Translations under genes and position numbers: made by a program
Shown: positions 50,008-57,567 of the stretch, one piece after another
Position numbering within the stretch: the first letter of the stretch is position 1
Layout of the letters: each line of letters starts with the position of its first letter
Source of the DNA: Pseudofrankia nepalensis
GTDB lineage: Bacteria > Actinomycetota > Actinomycetes > Frankiales > Frankiaceae
DNA: 64,000 bases
NCBI RefSeq assembly: GCF_016786305.1
Contig: NZ_JADWYV010000008.1
Reading direction: 5' to 3' (one strand)
The notes under the pieces: model-generated
Told to the model about the DNA's origin: nothing
What the model saw: only the letters and a program-made list of their open reading frames with translations
The model's database searches: none

Positions 50008-50384
50008 CCGAGGACGCCACGCCGCAGCCGCCGTCGAAGTTCGTCCGTGGGAACGACCACCTGGACCGGCTCCTGTCCGATCCACAGCTCGCCGCCGACG
50101 TCGCCGAGGCGCACGCGGCAGCGGAGGAGATGGACCGGGTCTACGCCATGAACCTGGCGATGATCCGCAAGGCCGCCCAGATGACCCAGGCCGAGGTTGC
50201 CAAGAAGCTCGGCGTCGGCCAGGCCGCCGTCTCCCGTCTCGAAAGCCGCGAGGACATGCTCCTGTCCACTCTCTACGACTACCTCACCGCGACCGGCGCC
50301 GACGCGGCCAGCATCGTCGTCACCGTCCACGGGCGCCGCATCGAGCTCGACCTCGGCAGCGTTCGCGGCGCTCGGGTCGCCTGA
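50004..50384 (+). CDS. higA: HigA-type Xre antitoxin
   Basis: 126 aa. Residues about 58-80 contain the Cro/C1 helix-turn-helix (MTQAEVAKKLGVGQAAVSRLE), followed by YDYLTATGADAASIVVTV. ATG overlaps the toxin stop and is preceded by GAGGAG. The first 10 codons reappear at the start of the chimeric ORF at 42644. It probably represses its own promoter. Confidence 0.85.
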   Translation: MTEDATPQPPSKFVRGNDHLDRLLSDPQLAADVAEAHAAAEEMDRVYAMNLAMIRKAAQMTQAEVAKKLGVGQAAVSRLESREDMLLSTLYDYLTATGADAASIVVTVHGRRIELDLGSVRGARVA

Positions 50385-50416
50385 CAACGCAAGCAGCGTC
50401 GTCACCCCAACACGGC

Positions 50417-50433
50417 AAGATCATTGTGGGCGT
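50417..50433 (+). repeat. Integrase-tail repeat, copy 3 (partial)
   Basis: 17 bp, AAGATCATTGTGGGCGT, one mismatch to 1030-1046. It lies 130 bp inside attR. Confidence 0.5.
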
Positions 50434-50563
50434 GGACGCCCCGACACCGGCCGGCACCGGGCGGCGGCCGGCGTCAGGGTGCGTCCCGAAAACCCCTGCG
50501 GTTGTTGGACTTTGCGGCATCGCGCAACCATCTATGACACTTGGCGACATAAGATGATCTTGG

Positions 50564-50627
50564 CTTGAAAACCGCTATGGGGGCAACCTCATCGTGGGTT
50601 CGAATCCCACGCCCTCCGCTCTCTACC
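50564..50627 (+). repeat. attR: 64-bp direct repeat (tRNA-Ser 3' part)
   Basis: Identical to 927-990. Only the 3' part of the tRNA is present; the sequence before 50564 is unrelated to the tRNA 5' half, so this is not a functional gene. Marks the right end of the island. Confidence 0.93.
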
Positions 50628-50639
50628 TGCACGTTTGTC

Positions 50640-50740
50640 CGCTGGGTGGATCGTCCGGAAGTCCCTGAAGCTTGTCGTGGGCGTCGGGGTGGGTATGGCG
50701 GCGCGCGGACCGGGACGGCGTTCACCAGGCGGCGGCCCGC
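50640..50740 (-). pseudogene. Remnant of a related integrase 3' end, outside attR
   Basis: The 100 bp right of attR resemble the DNA right of attL: CCTGAAG-TTGTCGTGGGCGTC versus CTCTGAAGATCGTTGTGGGCGTC, then GGCGGCGCGC, GGACCGGG and the region encoding N-A-V-P of the integrase C-terminus. It is diverged and lacks the rest of the gene. Best explained as a scar of an earlier island in the same tRNA. Confidence 0.55.
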
Positions 50741-50758
50741 CGCCCGACCGCGGCGCGT

Positions 50759-51667
50759 TCAGCCTGGCAGGCCGACGAGCCGGGCGCTGTCGTTCCAGAG
50801 CGCCCGCGCGACGTCGTCTCGGCGGGCCAGTCTGGAGGGGTCCGGCCAGGTGAGCCGTCCCCTTCGCAGGGCGGCATAGGTGCGTCCGCTCGGCGGCTTC
50901 GCGAGGCCGAGAGCCAGGTCGGCCAGGGTGTGTCCCGCGGCGGCGCGGCTGTTGAGATTCCGGTTGAGCCTGCGCAGCGGCCACCCCAGCGCCGGCGTGC
51001 CCAGCAGCGACCAGGCCGTCCCCAGGGGGAACGGCAGGTCCCTGGCCAGCCCGGTTCCGAACACCTGCCCGGGATCGTAGGCGACCACCCTGACGCGCCG
51101 GGCCCGCGCGTCGGGGTGCTCGGACAGCGACCGCGCGGTGAGCGCGACGCACAGCTTGGACGCGGTGTACGCGTGCTCGCCCGCCCGGCGCGGCCGGGTG
51201 TCACGGCCGGGGTCACGATCCGGATGCGCCAGCAGCTCCGCGTCCGCGTGCCGTGGTGGCCTCAGCCCGGAGCGGGTGTCGGGGTCGTGCGTGCCGCTCG
51301 TGGTCAGGACGACGACGGCCCCGTCCGCCAGGGTGAGAAGCAGTAGGCGCGCCAGCAGGTAGTGCGCGAGGTGGTTGACGGCGAAGGTCGTCTCGAGGCC
51401 GTCGAGGGTTCGACCGGTGACGTCGGGAAGGACCACGCCCGCGTTGAGCACCAGCGCGTCGACCGGAACGCCGCCGAGCCGCTCGTGGACCGCCTTCGCG
51501 AAGGCTCGCGCCGAGTCGAGCTCCGCCAGGTCGAGCGGGACGAACTCGCCGGCGGACGTCGGCCGGCGCGCGCCGAGGATCAGCCGAACGTCGTTCGACA
51601 GTGTCAGCCGCCGCGCCGCGTGCGCGCCGAATCCCGAGGTGCCGCCGGTCATGACCATCGTCGGCAT
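50759..51667 (-). CDS. Short-chain dehydrogenase/reductase
   Basis: 302 aa with the classical SDR features: TGGTSGFG nucleotide-binding motif near the N-terminus (8-15), LNAGV (about 94-98), a catalytic Ser region (VLTTSGTHD) and Y-T-A-S-K (about 167-171). The long loop before the Tyr (HDPDTRSGLRPPRHADAELLAHP) and the C-terminal region resemble protochlorophyllide reductase-like/retinol dehydrogenase-like SDRs. Substrate unknown. First full chromosomal gene right of the island. Confidence 0.87.
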   Translation of the reverse strand: MPTMVMTGGTSGFGAHAARRLTLSNDVRLILGARRPTSAGEFVPLDLAELDSARAFAKAVHERLGGVPVDALVLNAGVVLPDVTGRTLDGLETTFAVNHLAHYLLARLLLLTLADGAVVVLTTSGTHDPDTRSGLRPPRHADAELLAHPDRDPGRDTRPRRAGEHAYTASKLCVALTARSLSEHPDARARRVRVVAYDPGQVFGTGLARDLPFPLGTAWSLLGTPALGWPLRRLNRNLNSRAAAGHTLADLALGLAKPPSGRTYAALRRGRLTWPDPSRLARRDDVARALWNDSARLVGLPG

Positions 51668-51731
51668 GCCGCCCCCTCCGAAGCCGGCCGCCTGAGCCGC
51701 GCCGCCTGGGAAGGCGGTGCTCCGGGCGCCG

Positions 51732-52610
51732 TCACGTCGCGGGAATCGGGCCGGCGGAGGCCGCGACGACGCGGCGAACCGTCTCGTCGATCGGGGTGGC
51801 GCAGGTCAGCCGACGGTTACCGCGGGCCTGGAGGTCGCCTCGTTGTTCGGCGTCGTAGAGCGCCGCGAGCTCGTGGGCGAACGGCGTCGGCAGGCCGGCG
51901 CCGACCAGGGCGTCGACCCATCCCGGCCGCGGAATGGTGACGACCCGCAAAGGCTTCCCGAGCGCGGCAGCCAGCTCGGCGGCGACTTCCCGCTCGGTGT
52001 ATTCGGGCCCTTCCAGGTCGATGACCTCGCTGGCCGGCGGCGGCGCGAGCAGCGCCTCGGCGACCGCCTTCCCGATGTCACGGGTGGCGATCATCGTGGT
52101 GGGCACGTCGGCCGTCTCGCCGAAGACGGGATAGATGTCGGCGTGCAGGGCGGCGCCGAGAATCGTCTCGACCTTCTCCTGGAAATGCCAGGAACGGATC
52201 GCCGTCAGCAGGACGTCCGTCTGGCGCAGCCGGTTTTCCAGGTGGTGCAGCCAGCGGATGGGCCCGGTCCCGTCGGCCAGGTCGGCGCCGATCGAGGACA
52301 GCAGGACGACGTGGGGGACGCCGCTGGCGCCGACCGCGCTGGCGATCGAGTCCGCGAGCTGGCGGTGCTCGGCGTCGCCACCGGTCGGGATGGTGGGCAG
52401 AAGGATGAAGGCCCCGTCGCTTCCGCCCAGCGCCCGCGTAAGCGCCACCTGGTCGTTGAAGTCCGCGACGGCGGTCTCGGCTCCGTGCTGGGCCCACGTC
52501 TCGCGCCTGGTCGCGTCGCGGACCACCACCCGCACCGGCGCGCCCGCGCGCAGCAGCTCCTGGGCGGCCACCGCGCCGACGTGGCCGGTCGCCCCTGTGA
52601 TCGTGTACAT
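51732..52610 (-). CDS. NmrA-like NAD(P)-binding protein
   Basis: 292 aa from the ATG at 52610. N-terminal ITGATGHVG dinucleotide-binding motif (4-12), R-x-V-V-R-D, LLSSIGADL and a C-terminal DLEGPEYTEREVA block are typical of the NmrA/atypical SDR family (NAD(P)H-dependent reductases or redox sensors). The longer open frame to 53030 runs antisense into the AraC gene and is not used. It is divergent from that regulator, with a 115-bp shared promoter region, so it is probably its target. Confidence 0.87.
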   Translation of the reverse strand: MYTITGATGHVGAVAAQELLRAGAPVRVVVRDATRRETWAQHGAETAVADFNDQVALTRALGGSDGAFILLPTIPTGGDAEHRQLADSIASAVGASGVPHVVLLSSIGADLADGTGPIRWLHHLENRLRQTDVLLTAIRSWHFQEKVETILGAALHADIYPVFGETADVPTTMIATRDIGKAVAEALLAPPPASEVIDLEGPEYTEREVAAELAAALGKPLRVVTIPRPGWVDALVGAGLPTPFAHELAALYDAEQRGDLQARGNRRLTCATPIDETVRRVVAASAGPIPAT

Positions 52611-52725
52611 CGGGCTTCTCCCTGCTTGTTGGGCTGGTTCGTTGGTATCCAGGAGACCCGCGAGCGTGGTGTCGATCCATATCTGGTGGTCCCGATTCCA
52701 TGTCTCTGCGTCTACGCTTGAGCGC

Positions 52726-53694
52726 GTGGATCCGCTGGGTGATCTACTGAATGGGGTTCGGGCGCGTACCACGGCGTTCTGCCGGGCGATCCTGGAGCCT
52801 CCGTGGGCATTGCGCATCGCCGACGGAGCTGCCCTCGCGCTGGCCACGGCGCAGCGCGGGCATGCCTGGATCGTGCCGGACCGGGGCGAGCCGGTACTGA
52901 TGCGCACGGGAGACGTGGCCGTCATCAAGGGCCCGGCCCCGTACACCGTCGGCGACGATCCATGTACCGTCCCGGACGTCGTCGTCGGCGCCGACAATCG
53001 CGTGATCACCATGGACGGTGTCGACGTCACGGACGACCTGCGACTCGGATCGCGTACCAGTGGACGCTCCCGCGATGATTCGGCAATCGTGGCGAGCGGG
53101 ACCTACCAGGTCGGCAATGACGTGACCGAGCGGCTGCTGAACGCGTTACCGGACATTGTGCTGGTACCAAAGGCCGATCCGCAGAGCCCGGTGATGACGT
53201 TGTTGGCGCACGAGCTCGGCCGGGACGGTCCTGGCCAGCAGATCGTGCTTGACCGACTGCTGGACATCGCCCTCGTCGCCACGATTCGTGCCTGGTTCGA
53301 CCACCTGGAGACGGCGGCGCCGGGCTGGTACCGCGCCTACAGCGACGCGCTGGTCGGTCCGGCGTTGCGGCTGATACACGACGACCCTGGCCATCCCTGG
53401 ACGGTCGCGTCCCTTGCCTCAAGAGTGGGCTGTTCCAGGGCGGCCTTCGCGCGCCGTTTCACCACGCTGGTCGGCGAACCTCCCGTGAGGTACCTGACCG
53501 GCTGGCGAATCGCGCTCGCGGCCGACCTGCTGCGCACGTCCGACCTCACCGTTGAAAGCGTCGCCCACCAGGTTGGCTACGCCAACGCGTTCGCGTTGAG
53601 CGTCGCATTCAAACGCGTCCGCGGAGTGTCGCCCACGCGCTACCGCGACGAAAGAACAGCCGGTCTCGACTCGGTCGGTCTCGGCTCGCGATGA
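52726..53694 (+). CDS. AraC-family transcriptional regulator
   Basis: 322 aa from GTG. The N-terminal cupin (about 1-180) belongs to the AraC_binding_2/cupin_6 type (LEPPWALRIADGAAL, GDVAVIKGPAPYTV); the C-terminal about 100 residues carry two HTH motifs (PWTVASLASRVGCSRAAFARRF and SVAHQVGYANAFALSVAFKR) ending in G-V-S-P-T-R-Y-R. It probably controls the divergent NmrA-like gene in response to a small molecule. Confidence 0.9.
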   Translation: MDPLGDLLNGVRARTTAFCRAILEPPWALRIADGAALALATAQRGHAWIVPDRGEPVLMRTGDVAVIKGPAPYTVGDDPCTVPDVVVGADNRVITMDGVDVTDDLRLGSRTSGRSRDDSAIVASGTYQVGNDVTERLLNALPDIVLVPKADPQSPVMTLLAHELGRDGPGQQIVLDRLLDIALVATIRAWFDHLETAAPGWYRAYSDALVGPALRLIHDDPGHPWTVASLASRVGCSRAAFARRFTTLVGEPPVRYLTGWRIALAADLLRTSDLTVESVAHQVGYANAFALSVAFKRVRGVSPTRYRDERTAGLDSVGLGSR

Positions 53695-53745
53695 AGCCGT
53701 TCGGGCTCCTGCCGCGGCGGGCGGCGTCGGTGGCGCGGCGGCCGG

Positions 53746-54645
53746 TCAGGCCACGGCGGGGGTGGAGTCGGCGGGGTCGACGTTGACCGTCTGGGAGCGG
53801 GCGGCCTCGGGACGGAGGTCGTCGAGGGAGAGCTGATGGGCCGGCGGGATGGAGATCACGACGCGGGAGGTGACCGTGAGGTCGGGGGCGACGTGCAGCA
53901 GCTCGCCGGAGGTCATCAGGCGCCAGGCGGGATCCTCGTCCATCCGTTCGCTTTCGACGGCCACGGCCGGCCGGTCCGCCAGGTCGAGCGAGCGGGCCCT
54001 GATCTCGCTGAACGGGCTTGCGTGGTCGAGGTGGCGGTGGTGGCGGCCGCCGGGCTCGCGGCGCAGCATGTACAGCCGGTTCGTGTCGGGATAGCGGAGC
54101 GCCCACAGCTCGTCGGCCGTGGCGAGCACCATGTTGACCGAGTAGAGCGGCAGGTTGGCCGCGATCCACTGAACGGCCGCGACGATGCCGGCGCCGACGT
54201 CGCCGTCCCGGGCGGCGATCTCTCGGTTGATCAGGGCGAAGTAACGTTCGGAGTCCGTGTCGCCCTGGACCATCGCGCGATCCTCGCCGAGCTGGGCCTC
54301 CAGCCGGTCCAAGCCCTCGATGACTCCGTTGTGGGCGAACACCCGGTTCTCATGCTGGAACGGATGAGTGTTCGCGAGGTTTGCCCGTCCGGTGGAGGCA
54401 TGCCGAACATGAGCGACAAAAGTGGACGAGACGACGGTTCGCGGTTGGTGGGCGAAATCGGCGCCGATCCGGCTCGTGATCGGCTGCTTGATGACGTGTG
54501 GGGTGCCCCCTTGGCCGAACACGGCAAGACCGGCTCCATCCGGCGCGCGGGCCGTTTGTGCCCGGTCCGTGTCCGGTGCGTCGAGCAGCCAGAACGTGGC
54601 CTCCACCGGCCGCGCGCCGCTCGTCAGCGCGAACATGTGACACAT
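53746..54645 (-). CDS. Class II glutamine amidotransferase (EgtC/YafJ-like)
   Basis: 299 aa. Catalytic Cys is residue 2 (M-C-H-M-F), with VAHVRHASTG, NTHPF, FAHNG and GDTDSERYF blocks of the Ntn-type GATase_4 fold. There is no fused synthetase, so it either hydrolyses a gamma-glutamyl bond, as EgtC does in ergothioneine synthesis, or acts with an unseen partner. No other egt gene is nearby. It is not the lasso cyclase, which needs an asparagine-synthetase domain. Confidence 0.85.
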   Translation of the reverse strand: MCHMFALTSGARPVEATFWLLDAPDTDRAQTARAPDGAGLAVFGQGGTPHVIKQPITSRIGADFAHQPRTVVSSTFVAHVRHASTGRANLANTHPFQHENRVFAHNGVIEGLDRLEAQLGEDRAMVQGDTDSERYFALINREIAARDGDVGAGIVAAVQWIAANLPLYSVNMVLATADELWALRYPDTNRLYMLRREPGGRHHRHLDHASPFSEIRARSLDLADRPAVAVESERMDEDPAWRLMTSGELLHVAPDLTVTSRVVISIPPAHQLSLDDLRPEAARSQTVNVDPADSTPAVA

Positions 54646-54957
54646 GGGCTACCCCGCCCAGCTGTCGCGGGCGGCGCCAGGGCCTTTCTCGGTCGACCAG
54701 GGCTCGCTGCCGGCAGGAAACACGTTCGCGCCCTCCTTCTCGGGACCACGGTTCCTTCGCGGACTGTGGATGTGCCCCGATCCGCCCCCCGTCACGCCGC
54801 GCCTGACCGCCTCATCGGCCCGGGCCGTCCTCACCCACCGACGGCACCCACCGACGGCACCCACCGAGTCACCCACCGAGGTAGCCCGCCGTGGGCGCTT
54901 CGCCCCCGCGGCCCGGTCGGCCCGTCTGGCGGCGGCGTGCCCGGGTAGACCGCCGAC

Positions 54958-55863
54958 GTGGCCACTATCAGTGACCGTCTTCCCCAGCTGGGCGGCCTTC
55001 CCCAGCTGGGCGGCGAGGTGGGCGTGGCCCGGTTCGTGACGCTGGGGCCCTTGGGCGTCCGAGCCGGCGACGGGGAACCCGTGTTCATCGGGCAGCGCAA
55101 GAAGCGCAGGCTGCTGGCCCTGCTCCTGCTGCACGCGGGCGGCTGGGTGAGCACCGAGGAGATCGGCGTGGCGCTGTGGGAGGACAACCCGCCGAGGTCC
55201 GCGCTCGGCAACATCAAGACCTACGTCTCCGAGCTGCGCCACGCGCTGCCACCCCTGCCGCCGTCGGCGGGTGGCGACCAGCTCGACGAGTGGGACCGTG
55301 ACCCGTCGGCGCCCGAGTCGGCGGGCCGGATCAGGAGCCGGGGCGGGGAGTACACCCTGGCGCTGCGACCGGGCGAGCTCGACGTGGACCTCTTCGAGTC
55401 GGACGCCCGGGCCGGCGACGAGGCGCTGGCCGCCGGCCGGGCCGCCGAGGCCGCGCGTCGGCTTGAGCACGCGCTCACGCTGTGGCGTGGCCGGCCGTAC
55501 GAGGACCTGCCGGCCGAGGTGGTGGTCGCCGAGACCACCCGCCTCGAGGAGCTGCGCTGGGCGGTGTGGGAGAACCTGGTCGACTCGCGGCTGCGGCTCG
55601 GCCAGCACGACCGGGTGCTGCCGGCCCTGCGAGCCCTCGCCATCGAGCATCCGACCAGGGAGCGCCTGTGGGCGCAGCTGGTTGCCGCGCTCGACCAGGA
55701 CGGCCGGCGCGCGGAGGCGCTCCGCGCGTACCAGACGGTGTACCGGACACTGACCGAACAGCTCGGCATCGAGCCCGGCGAGCACCTGCGCCAGGCGCAC
55801 CAGCGCGTCCTGCACGGCGCCGAGGATGACGCCGCGCCGCCCCGGCGGTCTCACCCACCGTGA
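54958..55863 (+). CDS. AfsR/SARP-family transcriptional regulator
   Basis: 301 aa from GTG 54958; GTG 55024 (M-A-R-F-V-T-L-G-P-L) is an attractive alternative, since the 22 residues before it include an exact 18-bp tandem duplication (L-P-Q-L-G-G twice). An OmpR-type winged helix (about 27-125) is followed by the bacterial transcriptional activation domain (about 140-290: LDVDLFESDARAGDEALA, LRLGQHDRVLPALRALA). SARPs activate secondary-metabolite clusters; the lasso-type genes 0.6 kb downstream are the natural candidates. Confidence 0.88.
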   Translation: MATISDRLPQLGGLPQLGGEVGVARFVTLGPLGVRAGDGEPVFIGQRKKRRLLALLLLHAGGWVSTEEIGVALWEDNPPRSALGNIKTYVSELRHALPPLPPSAGGDQLDEWDRDPSAPESAGRIRSRGGEYTLALRPGELDVDLFESDARAGDEALAAGRAAEAARRLEHALTLWRGRPYEDLPAEVVVAETTRLEELRWAVWENLVDSRLRLGQHDRVLPALRALAIEHPTRERLWAQLVAALDQDGRRAEALRAYQTVYRTLTEQLGIEPGEHLRQAHQRVLHGAEDDAAPPRRSHPP

Positions 55864-56501
55864 TGAACCCGCGCTGAATCCAGGCCGGGTATGCCCACTT
55901 CAACCGCCCGCGCGGCCATCGGACGCGGATCCGAACAGAGTCGATCGGAGAGATACAGGCGCGCGGAGGCAGAACCCGGCGGCTGCCCCAGGCCTACGGA
56001 CGACCAGGTGTCGTCAGGACGGCCTGCCGAAGGCGACCGCCAGTCGTGGCGGAGGCCACGACCCGGGTACCTCCGCGGGCAAGGGCACCGCCCACCGCGC
56101 CCAAGGCATCGCGCTGGGCGGTTGTGCTGGTTGCCGAAGGGATGTCCCCGGAGGGCTCAGCGCGTCGTCCCCCCGGACCTCGGCGCGCCCTCACCCAGAC
56201 GGCGAGGCCATCCGGCCCGGCCACCGGTCGCTGAGTTCAGGCCGGCCCGGCCCACCTGAACCCGGCCCATCCGAACCCAGGCCACCCGAACCAGGCCATC
56301 CGAACCAGGCCATCCGAACCCAGGCCCATCCGAACCTCTGTATCCCGCCCTGGCCCCGCCACCTGGCGCTGACGAGGCGCCGACCGGCTCCGGCGCGCCC
56401 CGGCTGGTCTCGCCGTGAGACCCGGCCAGGTGCCACCTGCCGGGACACCCGGGCGCCGCGCCGTTCCGTCACGGCCCGCGCCGTGACGCCGAGCCGCTGG
56501 A
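55864..56501. other. Leader region before the lasso-type genes
   Basis: 638 bp with no convincing gene. Several short ORFs are present, but none shows a lasso precursor pattern (a leader with Y-x-x-P and a core after Thr at the penultimate leader position). A tandem repeat occupies 56251-56336. Confidence 0.45.
56251..56336 (+). repeat. 14-16 bp tandem repeat, six units
   Basis: Imperfect copies of CCATCCGAACCCAGG. Unit length varies (14, 15, 16), so no reading frame is kept across the array. Confidence 0.7.
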
Positions 56502-56945
56502 GTGGACATGTTGACGTTGAGCCAACAGGTCGTGTCGACGGACACCGACTTCGGGACGGCGCTGCTCGACCAGCGGTCCGGCCGGTACTGGACGCTGAAC
56601 CCGACGGCCGCCCTCGCGCTGCGGGTGCTCCTCGACGGCGGCGACCAGGCGCACGCGGCCCGAGCCCTGCTGGACGAGTACGACGTGGCGCCCGCGACCG
56701 CGCGCGCCGACGTCGACCGACTCGTCGACGAGCTGTCGGTCGCGGGCCTGGTGACTGTCTCCGGCCGCGCCGCCGGGACGTCCAGAGCCGGCGCGAGGAC
56801 CGCGCTGGACACCAGAGGCGCGGGGACCGCCAAGGGCACCATGCGCAGGCTGCTCGACCGGCGCGCGCGCGGCACGACCCCGCGGCACCGCGGGAACCCA
56901 CGGCAGGAAGGCTCGCACCGAGCGGGCCGACGCGAGGGAGGTTGA
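56502..56945 (+). CDS. PqqD-like RRE protein (lasso B1-type)
   Basis: 147 aa. Residues about 1-85 (DTDFGTALLDQRSGRYWTLNPTAALALRVLLDGG... ADVDRLVDELSVAGLV) match the PqqD/RRE fold that binds RiPP leader peptides and presents them to the B2 protease. A basic disordered tail of about 60 residues (RRLLDRRARGTTPRHRG) is added. The B2-type gene starts 4 bp later. ATG 56502; the second ATG at 56508 is also possible. Confidence 0.82.
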   Translation: MDMLTLSQQVVSTDTDFGTALLDQRSGRYWTLNPTAALALRVLLDGGDQAHAARALLDEYDVAPATARADVDRLVDELSVAGLVTVSGRAAGTSRAGARTALDTRGAGTAKGTMRRLLDRRARGTTPRHRGNPRQEGSHRAGRREGG

Positions 56946-56949
56946 CGAC

Positions 56950-57567
56950 GTGACGACGCCGATGTCGGTGCGCCCACCAGCCCCACAGCCGCCAATGGGC
57001 CGGCGCCTGCGCGCGCGGCTCGCGGTGGCCGCGGCCCGCGCGCTCTCGACCCAGCCGCCGGCCAGAATCCGGGCGGTGCTCGCCGCGGCCAGCCGCGGCG
57101 CCGTCCCCGCGACCTGGGGGACGGCCCAGCGCGCGGGGGACGACGTCACCGCGGTCAGCCAGCTGTGCCGGAACGAGAGCGGCTGCCTGCCGCGGTCGGT
57201 GGCGACGGCCCTGCTGTGCCGGATGTCGGGCAGCTGGCCCACGTGGCGCGTCGGCGTGCGCGCCGTCGCGCCGTTCGCCGCGCACGCATGGGTCGAGGTC
57301 GACGGTCATCTGGTCGGCGAGAGCGCGCCAGACGGCTACTTCCGCCCGCTGATGACCGTCGCGCCCACCCGCGCGCGATGGGACACGGCCGAACCGCGGC
57401 GCCCGGTCCCGGCCATGCCCGGGACCGCGACCGATGCCACAGCCTCTGCCGATGCCACAGCCTCTGCCGATGCCACGGCCGAAGGCGCGGCCTCGGCCCA
57501 GGCCGTGATCACGGCCGAAGGCGCGGCCGCGCCGGCGGGGCGCCGAGCGCCGGTGGTGACGCGGTGA
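56950..57567 (+). CDS. Lasso-peptide B2-type transglutaminase-like protease
   Basis: 205 aa (GTG start). The Transglut_core3 pattern is present: Cys near residue 77 in CLPRSVATALLCRM, then W-R-V-G-V and AHAWVEVDGHLVGE with the catalytic His and Asp. It would remove the leader peptide bound by the B1 protein. The C-terminal about 65 residues are Ala-rich with 18-bp DNA repeats (DATASA twice). The stop overlaps the exporter GTG (GTGA). B1, B2 and exporter form one operon, but no cyclase gene is present. Confidence 0.82.
   Translation: MTTPMSVRPPAPQPPMGRRLRARLAVAAARALSTQPPARIRAVLAAASRGAVPATWGTAQRAGDDVTAVSQLCRNESGCLPRSVATALLCRMSGSWPTWRVGVRAVAPFAAHAWVEVDGHLVGESAPDGYFRPLMTVAPTRARWDTAEPRRPVPAMPGTATDATASADATASADATAEGAASAQAVITAEGAAAPAGRRAPVVTR

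Larger units (their letters stand above)
927..50627. mobile_element. 49.6-kb tRNA-Ser integrative mobilizable island carrying defence genes
   Basis: Bounded by perfect 64-bp direct repeats in and after tRNA-Ser. Integrase and a MobF relaxase lie at the left end; the cargo is enriched in restriction/defence and toxin-antitoxin genes with many gene fragments. One repeat unit spans 49,637 bp. I see no TraB/FtsK-like pump, VirB4/TraC ATPase or replication initiator, so transfer would need helper functions in trans. Boundaries are direct sequence observation; mobility is inference. Confidence 0.88.

Noticed and set aside
50564..50627. A second tRNA-Ser gene
   Set aside because: Only the part from the anticodon loop on is present; the upstream bases do not form the D arm or the 5' acceptor strand. 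It is the attR repeat.
927..50627. Self-replicating actinomycete conjugative element (AICE)
   Set aside because: AICEs carry an FtsK/TraB-like translocase and a replication initiator; neither is recognisable, and a MobF relaxase is used instead.
53746..54645. Glutamine amidotransferase as the missing lasso cyclase
   Set aside because: It has only the Ntn glutaminase fold and ends without an asparagine-synthetase domain; sequence fits EgtC/YafJ-like proteins.
55890..56260. Short plus-strand ORFs as the lasso precursor
   Set aside because: None shows a leader with Y-x-x-P and a ring-forming core after a penultimate Thr; they look like random high-GC frames.
56251..56336. CRISPR-like array
   Set aside because: Units of 14-16 bp are directly adjacent with no spacers; it is a simple tandem repeat. 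No CRISPR array or cas gene is visible in the window.
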